Shown here: positions 1-5,494 of the stretch, one piece after another
Layout of the letters: every line of letters begins with the position of its first letter
How positions within the stretch are numbered: the first letter of the stretch is position 1
Source of the DNA: Spirochaetia bacterium
GTDB lineage: Bacteria; Spirochaetota; Leptospiria; Leptospirales; Leptonemataceae
Direction: 5' to 3'
NCBI GenBank assembly: GCA_029880625.1
Contig: JAOUOA010000223.1
Location: 1 to 5,585 of the forward strand
Length of the DNA stretch: 5,585 nt
The notes under the pieces: model-generated
What the model was told of the DNA's origin: nothing
Databases searched by the model: none
Seen by the model: only the letters and a program-made list of their open reading frames with translations
Position numbers and translations under genes: made by a program

Positions 1-438
1 AGCATAATTTGTAGGACCTTCATGAATTCTAATTTCTGAAATTTTTCCTTTGCCCTGAATATCCTCCATCAAACCTCTGTAAAACCATTTTGCAATATTT
101 TCTGAAGTGGGATTGATCTTCTTAAATTCAGGCAAATCATTAATGCAGATATGATCCATACGGTCAAGAAGATCGTCCAATCTTTTTCTAGCTGAAAGAA
201 AATCATAACTGATTCCGTTTTCATTCAGACCTCCGTCAGATTTCATAAGAAATACTTCAACCTGCCATGTATGTCCGTGGATGGGTTCATCCGAACCGTC
301 TGGAAAATATGAATAAAGATAATGAGAAGATTCAAAAAAACCTTGAATTCGGATTTTAAATTTCCCATTTTCAGAGGTAAACCCTTCAAGAAGAGGCACA
401 AGCCATGAGGAGGCTTCCTTTTCAAAATTAACAGTCAT
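1..438 (-). CDS. 6-pyruvoyl-tetrahydropterin synthase/QueD family protein, PTPS-III-like (3' end cut off)
   Basis: The gene reads leftward and runs off the left edge, so 146 residues are visible and the stop is missing. PTPS-family landmarks appear in order: FESSH (H39) and HGH (H54, H56), which would be the three zinc ligands; YDF at 78-80; MDH at 94-96, matching the catalytic Asp-His of the family's LDH motif; NPTSENIAKW at 109-118; and IHEGPTNYA with the conserved Glu140. QueD has CxxxHGH, but here the Cys position is Asp50. Glu51 gives ExxHGH, the signature I recall for PTPS-III enzymes, which make 6-hydroxymethyl-dihydropterin for folate in place of FolB. A folate role is therefore more likely than queuosine synthesis, but this is inferred. 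About 25 extra residues precede the first family strand. The ATG at 438 is the first in frame and has no clear Shine-Dalgarno; the frame stays open upstream with a TTG at 456, so the start is uncertain. Confidence 0.85.
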   Translation of the reverse strand, partial: MTVNFEKEASSWLVPLLEGFTSENGKFKIRIQGFFESSHYLYSYFPDGSDEPIHGHTWQVEVFLMKSDGGLNENGISYDFLSARKRLDDLLDRMDHICINDLPEFKKINPTSENIAKWFYRGLMEDIQGKGKISEIRIHEGPTNYA

Positions 439-551
439 ACCAAATGATAGAAACAAAGCTGGAAAAGACAAGTATGAATCAAAGAATTTATAAATTTTTA
501 TAATGATTTTTTTAATTGACTCTTTCAGTGAATTGTTCTTTTTTATGAATC
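439..551. promoter_or_regulatory. Divergent AT-rich spacer between the pterin gene and the DUF1858 gene
   Basis: These 113 bases must hold the promoters of two genes that point away from each other. On the plus strand there is a perfect TATAAT at 499-504 without a good -35 partner, and a TTGACT at 516-521 without a well-spaced -10. Neither neighbouring gene has a recognisable Shine-Dalgarno sequence; the 20 bases before the ATG at 552 are mostly T. The promoter assignment is an inference from composition and position only. Confidence 0.35.
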
Positions 552-776
552 ATGACAGAAAACACTCAAGAAAAATCAAGATTTGTTGCTGATATGTCCG
601 TTGGAGATGCCATGAAACTTCACGAAGATGCAGCTCTGGTATTCTCAAGCTATCATCTGGGCGGATGCTCTCATTGCGCCATTAACAGCATGGAAACCAT
701 TGAGCAGGTTTGCCAGGGATACGGTGTCCCGGTTGACCAGCTTCTGGACAGCCTCAACAATCTTTTAGAAAATTAA
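552..776 (+). CDS. DUF1858 (hybrid-cluster-protein-associated redox disulfide) domain protein
   Basis: This is a complete 74-residue protein that consists of one DUF1858 domain. Visible features are the start of the domain at F11-V17, a helix ending in VFSSYHLGG, then C39-S-H-C42 forming a CxxC pair, and a C-terminal helix ending in the typical LLDSLNNLLE. A third Cys lies at 54. Proteins of this family are annotated as carrying a redox-active disulfide and are often encoded near, or fused to, hybrid-cluster proteins or pterin and cofactor genes, but their substrate is not established. No hybrid-cluster gene is visible here. The ATG at 552 is the first possible start, because an in-frame TGA at 546-548 blocks any earlier one. 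No Shine-Dalgarno is seen. The gene converges on the aminopeptidase operon and ends 14 bases before a strong hairpin. Confidence 0.88.
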   Translation: MTENTQEKSRFVADMSVGDAMKLHEDAALVFSSYHLGGCSHCAINSMETIEQVCQGYGVPVDQLLDSLNNLLEN

Positions 777-790
777 ATTTTAAGTACCGG

Positions 791-820
791 CAATGCAGGA
801 CGGAATACCGTTCTGCATTG
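791..820. terminator. Hairpin terminator between convergent genes
   Basis: The stem is CAATGCAG-G-ACGG, then loop AATA, then CCGT-T-CTGCATTG: 13 pairs, of which one is G-U, closed by a 4-base loop. On the plus strand it is followed by TATTCTTATTCTTT, a T-rich tail, so it fits a Rho-independent terminator for the DUF1858 gene. On the minus strand it starts 5 bases after the aminopeptidase stop, but the T-rich run there comes only about ten bases after the stem. It probably works in both directions, best on the plus strand. Confidence 0.8.
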
Positions 821-825
821 TATTC

Positions 826-2490
826 TTATTCTTTAGTAATTAAATCTTCAAAAAACTGATTTAGAAAACGGATCCCCCAGCCTGTAGCTCCGCCAGACTG
901 TGATCCTGAACCTTTCTTTCTCCAGGCAGTACCTGCAATATCAAAATGAGCCCATGGGATCCCCGGCTTTACAAACGCTGATAAAAACCGCATTGCCGAA
1001 ATGGTTCCTCCTTCTCTTCCTGCAATATTACGCAAATCTGCAATGTTTGATTTCAAACCTTTTCCGTAATACGACCAGTGAGGAAGGCGCCAGCTTCGGT
1101 CCAGAGATTTACGTGAAGCAGCTTCAATTTTCCCTGCCAGACGTTCACTGGAAGTCATCACGCCCGTAGCTTCATGCCCCAGAGCGACAACTACGGATCC
1201 TGTCAGGGTTGCAAAATCCAAAAGATAATCCGGTTTATATGTATCGCATGCATAGGATAAAACATCTCCAAGAACAAGACGTCCTTCCGCATCAGTATTC
1301 TGAATCTCTACTGTTTTTCCGTTATAAGCCGTATATACATCACCGGGCTTTACAGCCCGGGAACCCGGCATGTTCTCCGCAATTCCTAAAAGAGCGGTAA
1401 TTTCTATGGGCAGTTTTCTTTCGCTTGCAAGAGCTATGGCATGAAGAACCGTAGCAGCTCCGCACATATCATATTTCATTTCATGCATTTCCGAAGGTGG
1501 TTTAAGAGAAATTCCGCCCGTATCAAATGTAATTCCTTTGCCGACAAGGGCAACTTTCATTAACTCTTTTTTGATTTGAGGTCTGTATTCAAGTACGATC
1601 ATCCGAGGAGGAATTTCCGAACCTTTACCGACTGAAAGAATTCCGCCGAAGCCCATGCTTTTCAGTTTAGCTTCATTGAAAATTTTAATTTTTAATGAAT
1701 GATCTTTAGCAATTGTTTTTGCATATTTTTCAAATTCTTCCGGATGAAAATGGTTTCCCGGAAGACTGACAATACTGCGCGTACTGTTCACAAACTGTCC
1801 GATGCTCTGTCCTCTGTCAACAGCATGCTTCAGCTGTGTTCCGGAAAGGTGCGATGCGATTATTCCTGCATTTCTTATATCAGTTTTTTTAGCAGTTTTT
1901 TTTCTGGAAGTTGTTTTCTCAGTTTTCAGAAGTTCCATGCGACTGCTGCCCACAATAAAACTGCTGATGCTCTGGCTGACAGCTTCTTCATAGGTATAGG
2001 GAGTAAGATATTCTGGAAGAATTTCTTCTTCTTCATCAGATTGATTTTGACCTTCAGAATTTTCATCTACGATCAAAAACGCTTCAGTATTATTTTCTGA
2101 AAGTTTATTGAACTTTTCAACAGCTTCTTTTACTTCCTGATTAAAAACAAGATTAATAGAGGCTTTTTCAAGTCCGGATACCGTCTGAGCAAAAGATCGC
2201 ATTAAAGTCATCAGTCTTTCTGGATGAAAATACTGCTCTTTTCCCAGTCCTCCAAGAATAACGCCCTGGCTTAAAAGAGAAAGTTTTTCATTGAACTTCC
2301 CCTGGAAGCTTTCCATTCTGTAATTATCTTTTATAAGAGGAACAATATCACTTTTTTTTATAAGTTTTAATATCGATAACGGCTCCTGTTTAAAAAACAC
2401 CGGTATCAGATAAATCACATCTTCTTTATCTTTAACTTTCTGATTTTTAAATTTATATTCGTAACGTATTTTTATATCTTCAAACGGCAT
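826..2490 (-). CDS. pepA: Leucyl aminopeptidase (cytosol aminopeptidase, peptidase family M17)
   Basis: This 554-residue cytosolic metallopeptidase removes N-terminal residues, typically leucine, from peptides; the family works as hexamers with two metals per active site. The catalytic domain (about 240-550) is intact. Metal ligands are K318, D323, D341, D400 and E402, and catalytic residues are K330 and R404, including the M17 signature NTDAEGRL at 398-405. All spacings equal those of E. coli PepA (K270, D275, K282, D293, D352, E354, R356) with a constant offset of 48. The N-terminal domain is weakly conserved and carries an acidic patch (about 145-158, with DEEEE) and a basic patch (about 189-203, with RKKTAKK), making the protein some 50 residues longer than most relatives. 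It is the last gene of the operon. Its ATG directly follows the TAA of bcp with no gap, and AAGGA lies 7 bases upstream inside the last bcp codons, so translation is probably coupled. Confidence 0.96.
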   Translation of the reverse strand: MPFEDIKIRYEYKFKNQKVKDKEDVIYLIPVFFKQEPLSILKLIKKSDIVPLIKDNYRMESFQGKFNEKLSLLSQGVILGGLGKEQYFHPERLMTLMRSFAQTVSGLEKASINLVFNQEVKEAVEKFNKLSENNTEAFLIVDENSEGQNQSDEEEEILPEYLTPYTYEEAVSQSISSFIVGSSRMELLKTEKTTSRKKTAKKTDIRNAGIIASHLSGTQLKHAVDRGQSIGQFVNSTRSIVSLPGNHFHPEEFEKYAKTIAKDHSLKIKIFNEAKLKSMGFGGILSVGKGSEIPPRMIVLEYRPQIKKELMKVALVGKGITFDTGGISLKPPSEMHEMKYDMCGAATVLHAIALASERKLPIEITALLGIAENMPGSRAVKPGDVYTAYNGKTVEIQNTDAEGRLVLGDVLSYACDTYKPDYLLDFATLTGSVVVALGHEATGVMTSSERLAGKIEAASRKSLDRSWRLPHWSYYGKGLKSNIADLRNIAGREGGTISAMRFLSAFVKPGIPWAHFDIAGTAWRKKGSGSQSGGATGWGIRFLNQFFEDLITKE

Positions 2491-2964
2491 TTAATGATCC
2501 TTTAAATCTTTCATGATCTGCTCTGCATGACCTGCAGGTTTTACCTTTTCATAAACTCGAATAATTTTTAATGAAGGTTCCAGAACAAAAGTAGTGCGTA
2601 AAACACCCATGTATTTTCGTCCGTACATCGATTTTTCAGCCCAGACCCCAGCATCCATGCATAATTTTTTTTCCTCATCTGCGATGAGTGGAAATTTCAG
2701 ACTGTATTTATCTGTGAATTTCTGATGAGATTTAGGTGAATCGGGAGAAACTCCAACAATTGTATAACCCATTTTTTTTAAAACAGAAAATCCATCATTA
2801 AAACTGCAGGTTTCTGTCGTGCATCCAGGGGTGTTGTCTTTGGGATAAAAATAGAGAATCATCCCTTTTTTTCCAGATAGTTCTGAAAGTTTTATACTGG
2901 ATTCATCCGTCAGAGTAACTTTTCGATCTTTAATTTTTTTTCCTTCCTCTGGAATCTTCCCCAT
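2491..2964 (-). CDS. bcp: Thioredoxin-dependent peroxiredoxin, Bcp/PrxQ type
   Basis: This 157-residue cytosolic enzyme reduces hydrogen peroxide and organic peroxides and is normally recycled by thioredoxin. The PrxQ active site is present: the FYPKDNTPGC segment places the peroxidatic Cys at 48 with Thr45 and Pro46 before it, and the resolving Cys is at 53 (spacing of 5, as C45/C50 in E. coli BCP). Arg123 in GVLRTTFVL is the conserved active-site arginine. A further Cys lies at 102. Length is normal for the family, and no signal peptide is seen. It is the middle gene of the operon: its ATG lies 2 bases after the TGA of the DUF2203 gene, with a strong AAGGAGG 10 bases upstream. The divergent neighbour across the promoter region is thioredoxin reductase, the usual source of electrons for this enzyme through thioredoxin. 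Confidence 0.96.
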   Translation of the reverse strand: MGKIPEEGKKIKDRKVTLTDESSIKLSELSGKKGMILYFYPKDNTPGCTTETCSFNDGFSVLKKMGYTIVGVSPDSPKSHQKFTDKYSLKFPLIADEEKKLCMDAGVWAEKSMYGRKYMGVLRTTFVLEPSLKIIRVYEKVKPAGHAEQIMKDLKDH

Positions 2965-2966
2965 TT

Positions 2967-3386
2967 TCAGATTTCCTCCTTGATCGGTTTTCTGCCTGCA
3001 TATCCTGCTTCATAAGTATGCTCATACAAAATATCAGACTCGCCTAATTTCCAGCAGTAATATCCACGACCGTTATCAAAATCCACTAGCCAGAGTCCTT
3101 TTACATCTGCATGCATTTTTGCGATTCCCAGGGCCCACTCACTGATTACAGCCTGCAGTTCTGATTCTTTCAATTCCTGAATATTTTCTGGATGTATTTT
3201 TGACTCTAAATCCTCGATAATACGCTGAGTCTCTTTATAGGCCGAAGAGGTGATTTCAATGATTTCAGGCAGTAATTTCCTTGCCTCATCCAATGTCCAT
3301 ATTTTTGATTTCACAGAACCATTTTTTAAAAGTGATGTTATTTGAAAATTGATTTTACTGTTACCTCTGGAACAAAAATCAGTCAT
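2967..3386 (-). CDS. DUF2203 family protein of unknown function
   Basis: The 139-residue product has the layout of DUF2203 proteins: an opening WTLDEARKLLPEI at 30-42, a long helical, probably coiled-coil, middle (about 43-95), and a conserved C-terminal block at 97-135 that includes GLWLVDF, CWKLGE (111-116), His123 and GYAGRKPI (128-135). No enzymatic role is established for the family, and I do not propose one. It opens the operon with bcp and the aminopeptidase. The start is uncertain: the ATG at 3386 has no Shine-Dalgarno, and a TATATT lies directly against it. Family members usually begin just before the WTLDEA segment, and an in-frame GTG at 3314 (residue 25) would remove the unmatched N-terminus. 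The C-terminus KEEI is encoded by the bcp ribosome binding site. Confidence 0.85.
   Translation of the reverse strand: MTDFCSRGNSKINFQITSLLKNGSVKSKIWTLDEARKLLPEIIEITSSAYKETQRIIEDLESKIHPENIQELKESELQAVISEWALGIAKMHADVKGLWLVDFDNGRGYYCWKLGESDILYEHTYEAGYAGRKPIKEEI
2975..2981 (-). promoter_or_regulatory. Shine-Dalgarno of bcp inside the end of the DUF2203 gene
   Basis: AAGGAGG on the minus strand lies 10 bases before the bcp ATG. It is built from the AAG GAG G of the last Lys-Glu-Glu codons of the upstream gene. It is the strongest ribosome binding site in the window and fixes the bcp start at 2964. It suggests high translation of the peroxiredoxin relative to the first gene, which has no visible site. 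Confidence 0.75.
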
Positions 3387-3569
3387 AATATAAAGATTTT
3401 ATTGAACTGACGATTCAGATTTTCGAATTGTCAGTTCTGGACGCTGATATCTGCGAATTCATAAGACAAACCGGTATGATTGCAGTTAAATATACATGTA
3501 TAAAGTGTCCGTAAGAGCCTTAAAATCAGAAGACATTAAAAACATTGAGATTACAAAAAGGAAATAAAA
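3387..3569. promoter_or_regulatory. Divergent control region between the bcp operon and trxB
   Basis: These 183 bases separate two redox transcription units that point away from each other. They hold a 34-base inverted repeat (3404-3437), a perfect 12-base palindrome TATACATGTATA (3491-3502), and TCCGTAAGAG (3508-3517), which recurs in the repeat upstream of the CMD-Rieske gene. A TATGAT at 3475-3480 could be a plus-strand -10, but I see no convincing -35. AAGGA at 3558-3562 serves trxB. Confidence 0.45.
3404..3437. repeat. Inverted repeat upstream of the DUF2203-bcp-pepA operon
   Basis: The arms are GAACTGACGATTC and GAATTGTCAGTTC around an 8-base centre, 13 positions with one mismatch (G opposite T). 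The repeat begins 18 bases upstream of the annotated DUF2203 start and lies 133 bases before trxB. No T-run follows it on either strand, so it looks more like a DNA-binding site or a leader hairpin than a terminator. The arms are seen directly; the role is inferred. Confidence 0.6.
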
Positions 3570-4544
3570 ATGAGCGATAACAAAATACAAAAAGTTGTCA
3601 TTGTGGGCAGCGGACCTTCGGGATATACAGCTGCGATTTATTGTGCAAGAGCTGATCTGGAGCCTGTTTTATATGAAGGTTTCATGGCAGGAGGAATCGC
3701 AGCAGGAGGACAGCTTACAACTACCACTGAAATTGAAAATTTTCCTGGATTCCCCGACCCGATATCCGGACCGAAACTCATGGAAAACATGAGACAGCAG
3801 GCGATTAATTTAAAAACTCAAATCATTACAGAAACAATTTCTAAAGTAGATTTTTCAGAACGCCCTTTCAAGCTCTGGCGCGAAGGAATGGAAAATCAGG
3901 AACCGGTTCTTGCACACAGTGTTATCATAGCTACGGGCGCTACCGCCAAACGCATGTCTCTGCCTGGAGAAGATACATACTGGCAGAAAGGAATTTCAGC
4001 ATGCGCAGTCTGCGACGGCGCTCTGCCCATCTTTCGAGATGCCCCTCTTGCAGTGATCGGCGGAGGGGACTCAGCCTGTGAAGAAGCCATCTACCTTACA
4101 AAATATGCATCCAAAGTATATCTTGTTCATAGAAGAGATGAACTTCGCGCTTCAAAAATCATGGCTGACCGGGCAGTATCTCATCCTAAAATTGAAATTC
4201 TATGGAGCCATGTTCCCGTTGAAGCGAAGGGCGATGATCAGAGACTGAGATCGCTTACAGTTAAAAACGTAAAAGACAACTCCACAAATGACATTGAAGT
4301 AAACGGACTTTTTTATGCCATTGGTCATAAGCCCAATACAGATCCTTTTAAAGGACAACTTGATTTGGATAGTGAAGGTTATATAGCAACCATACCTGGA
4401 ACTGCAAAAACCAATGTTGAAGGCGTTTTTGCAGGAGGCGATGTGCAGGACAAAGTATACAGACAAGCGATTACTGCAGCAGGAAGCGGATGCATGGCTG
4501 CTCTTGAAACGGAGAGATGGCTTGGTGAAAATAATTTAGAATAA
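3570..4544 (+). CDS. trxB: Thioredoxin reductase (NADPH)
   Basis: This 324-residue flavoenzyme passes electrons from NADPH through FAD to thioredoxin in the cytoplasm. The FAD-binding domain opens with GSGPSG at 13-18, followed by GGQLTTTTEIENFPGF at 46-61. The redox disulfide is C145-A-V-C148 within SACAVCDGA. The NADPH domain has GGGDSA at 164-169 and HRRDELRAS at 187-195, the residues that grip the 2'-phosphate. The second FAD segment, GDVQDKVYRQAITAAGSG, lies at 290-307. Every essential motif is present and the length is standard. The GFMAGGIAAGGQL insertion-type loop near 38-49 resembles plant-type and, as I recall, Leptospira enzymes. The start is supported by AAGGA 7 bases upstream. 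It is divergent from bcp, which its thioredoxin partner would reduce; no thioredoxin gene is in the window. Confidence 0.97.
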   Translation: MSDNKIQKVVIVGSGPSGYTAAIYCARADLEPVLYEGFMAGGIAAGGQLTTTTEIENFPGFPDPISGPKLMENMRQQAINLKTQIITETISKVDFSERPFKLWREGMENQEPVLAHSVIIATGATAKRMSLPGEDTYWQKGISACAVCDGALPIFRDAPLAVIGGGDSACEEAIYLTKYASKVYLVHRRDELRASKIMADRAVSHPKIEILWSHVPVEAKGDDQRLRSLTVKNVKDNSTNDIEVNGLFYAIGHKPNTDPFKGQLDLDSEGYIATIPGTAKTNVEGVFAGGDVQDKVYRQAITAAGSGCMAALETERWLGENNLE

Positions 4545-4566
4545 ATCAAACTTACTTATTGCATAC

Positions 4567-4611
4567 GATACAGTCTAGAAGATTCATTATGATTGATTCT
4601 AATTCTGTATC
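4567..4611 (+). repeat. Imperfect inverted repeat after trxB, possible weak terminator
   Basis: GATACAG (4567-4573) faces CTGTATC (4605-4611), and inside them TAGAA faces TTCTA, with small unpaired bases between the two stems and a 16-base loop. It starts 23 bases after the trxB stop, where a terminator would be expected, but it is AT-rich and lacks a T-run, so it may only be a 3' end stabiliser. Confidence 0.4.
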
Positions 4612-4640
4612 AATAAATATAAAATGACATGGGAATCATA

Positions 4641-4685
4641 AACCTCTTACGGATTTTAATTCAAAATAATCATCCGTAAGAGGTT
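4641..4685. repeat. Perfect 14-bp inverted repeat before the CMD-Rieske gene
   Basis: AACCTCTTACGGAT (4641-4654) is matched without error by ATCCGTAAGAGGTT (4672-4685), with a 17-base loop. It lies 49 bases before the next start codon and 96 bases after the trxB stop. It could be a trxB terminator, although only AAATTCTG follows it, or an operator or leader hairpin for the CMD-Rieske gene. The ten bases TCCGTAAGAG of its right arm occur again in the trxB leader. Confidence 0.7.
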
Positions 4686-4733
4686 AAATTCTGAATGTAT
4701 ATTTTTAGGTAAAAACAGAAAAGGATAAATCAT

Positions 4734-5360
4734 ATGAGCGATGTACTGGATTATTTAATTAAAACTAGAGGCGAAGCAATGCTTCCCTATTTTACTTTCT
4801 TAAAAGAAGCAGGGAAACGCCTCGATCCTAAAACGAGAGATTTAATTTCAGTCATAACAAAGGTTGATGTAAAAACTGAATCTGGCTTTAAGCAGTATAT
4901 GACAAGAGCTTTAAGAAACGGATGTACTCCCGATGAAATCCTTGACGCTCTTTTAATGGCATTCCCCACTCTGGGACTTGCAAAAATAGTATGGGCAGTA
5001 GATATAATTCTTGAAATGGATATCCCTGAATTCCGACCGGAAAATCTTGGTCGTGAAGAAACCTGGCATGATATTCTTTCAATGAGTGAAATTAAGGATA
5101 ATGATGTAACCTATGCTGAATCAGATGGAAGAAGCTTTTTTATATATCGTGAAAATGATTTAATGAAAGTATATGACAGCAGATGCCCTCATCAGGTAAC
5201 TGATATTCCCAATCTATCATTGGATCAGTTCAAATTGACATGCCCGAAACATAAATGGGTCTTTGATATTAAAACAGGGAAATGTATTGATAAAGGGAAG
5301 CATCCATTGAAGGAATTCAAGCATAAAATTGAAAATGACAGACTGCATGTTTATTTTTAA
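4734..5360 (+). CDS. Carboxymuconolactone decarboxylase-like domain fused to a Rieske [2Fe-2S] domain
   Basis: The 208-residue product has two domains. Residues about 20-95 fit the CMD/AhpD fold: KRLDPKTRDLISV, then MTRALRNGCTPDEILDALL and a last helix. The usual CxxC is absent (the matching stretch is ESGF at 49-52), and the His before TRAL is Met56, so the AhpD type of thiol catalysis looks lost. After a linker, residues about 123-208 form a complete Rieske ferredoxin domain: C151-P-H153, 16 residues, C170-P-K-H173, which gives the four cluster ligands, then WVFDIKTGKC and a closing LHVYF strand. A role as an electron carrier or small oxygenase or reductase subunit is possible; no substrate is evident. 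The start is supported by AAGGA 8 bases upstream. It follows trxB on the same strand but across 189 bases. I do not recognise a named gene. Confidence 0.85.
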   Translation: MSDVLDYLIKTRGEAMLPYFTFLKEAGKRLDPKTRDLISVITKVDVKTESGFKQYMTRALRNGCTPDEILDALLMAFPTLGLAKIVWAVDIILEMDIPEFRPENLGREETWHDILSMSEIKDNDVTYAESDGRSFFIYRENDLMKVYDSRCPHQVTDIPNLSLDQFKLTCPKHKWVFDIKTGKCIDKGKHPLKEFKHKIENDRLHVYF

Positions 5361-5413
5361 TATAAAATTAAGGAAATCAAACAATCTTTCCGTCTTTTTA
5401 TATTAAAAATAAA
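5350..5413 (+). repeat. Perfect 18-bp AT-only inverted repeat over the CMD-Rieske stop codon
   Basis: TTTATTTTTAATATAAAA (5350-5367) is exactly complementary to TTTTATATTAAAAATAAA (5396-5413). The 28-base loop holds a second small stem, GGAAA (5372-5376) with TTTCC (5387-5391), which is followed by GTCTTTTTA. The left arm includes the last codons and the TAA of the gene. The inner stem plus T-run could end transcription, and the outer stem could protect the 3' end of the mRNA. Both roles are inferred; the symmetry is seen directly. Confidence 0.6.
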
Positions 5414-5463
5414 ACCGGACATCAGAATTAATCGTATTGACAGCCCAAAGGCCCTGAAAAAAT

Positions 5464-5494
5464 TTGATTAATTGGATAATTATTAAACTATAAT
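5464..5494 (+). promoter_or_regulatory. Weak promoter candidate reading out of the window
   Basis: TTGATT at 5464-5469 and a perfect TATAAT at 5489-5494 are separated by 19 bases, longer than ideal, in a very AT-rich stretch where such matches arise easily. It would serve a gene to the right of the window. Between 5414 and the edge I see no supported gene. Confidence 0.2.

Larger units (their letters stand above)
4545..4733. promoter_or_regulatory. Spacer between trxB and the CMD-Rieske gene
   Basis: These 189 bases are large enough for a separate promoter. They carry two inverted repeats (listed separately), a TATATT at 4698-4703 preceded by TG as a possible -10, and AAGGA at 4721-4725 as the ribosome binding site of the next gene. 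No clear -35 is visible; its expected place overlaps the right arm of the 4641-4685 repeat, which would suit a repressor or activator site. This reading is an inference. Confidence 0.35.

Noticed and set aside
516..521. TTGACT as a -35 element for the DUF1858 gene
   Set aside because: No acceptable -10 lies 16-18 bases downstream before the start codon; the isolated TATAAT at 499-504 does not pair with it.
545..592. Short plus-strand frame starting at the ATG at 545
   Set aside because: It stops after 15 codons and overlaps the DUF1858 gene in another frame; it has no ribosome binding site.
1343..1360. GC-rich hairpin CCGGGCT-TTAC-AGCCCGG
   Set aside because: It lies inside a conserved coding segment of the aminopeptidase (SRAVKPGDV) and has no T-run, so it is most likely a by-product of codon choice.
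1699..2100. 133-codon open frame on the plus strand
   Set aside because: It lies fully inside the aminopeptidase gene on the opposite strand, is rich in Phe and Ser as expected of a reverse shadow, and has no family features.
5437..5442. TTGACA as a consensus -35 element
   Set aside because: The bases 15-19 downstream are not -10-like, so it is probably a chance match.
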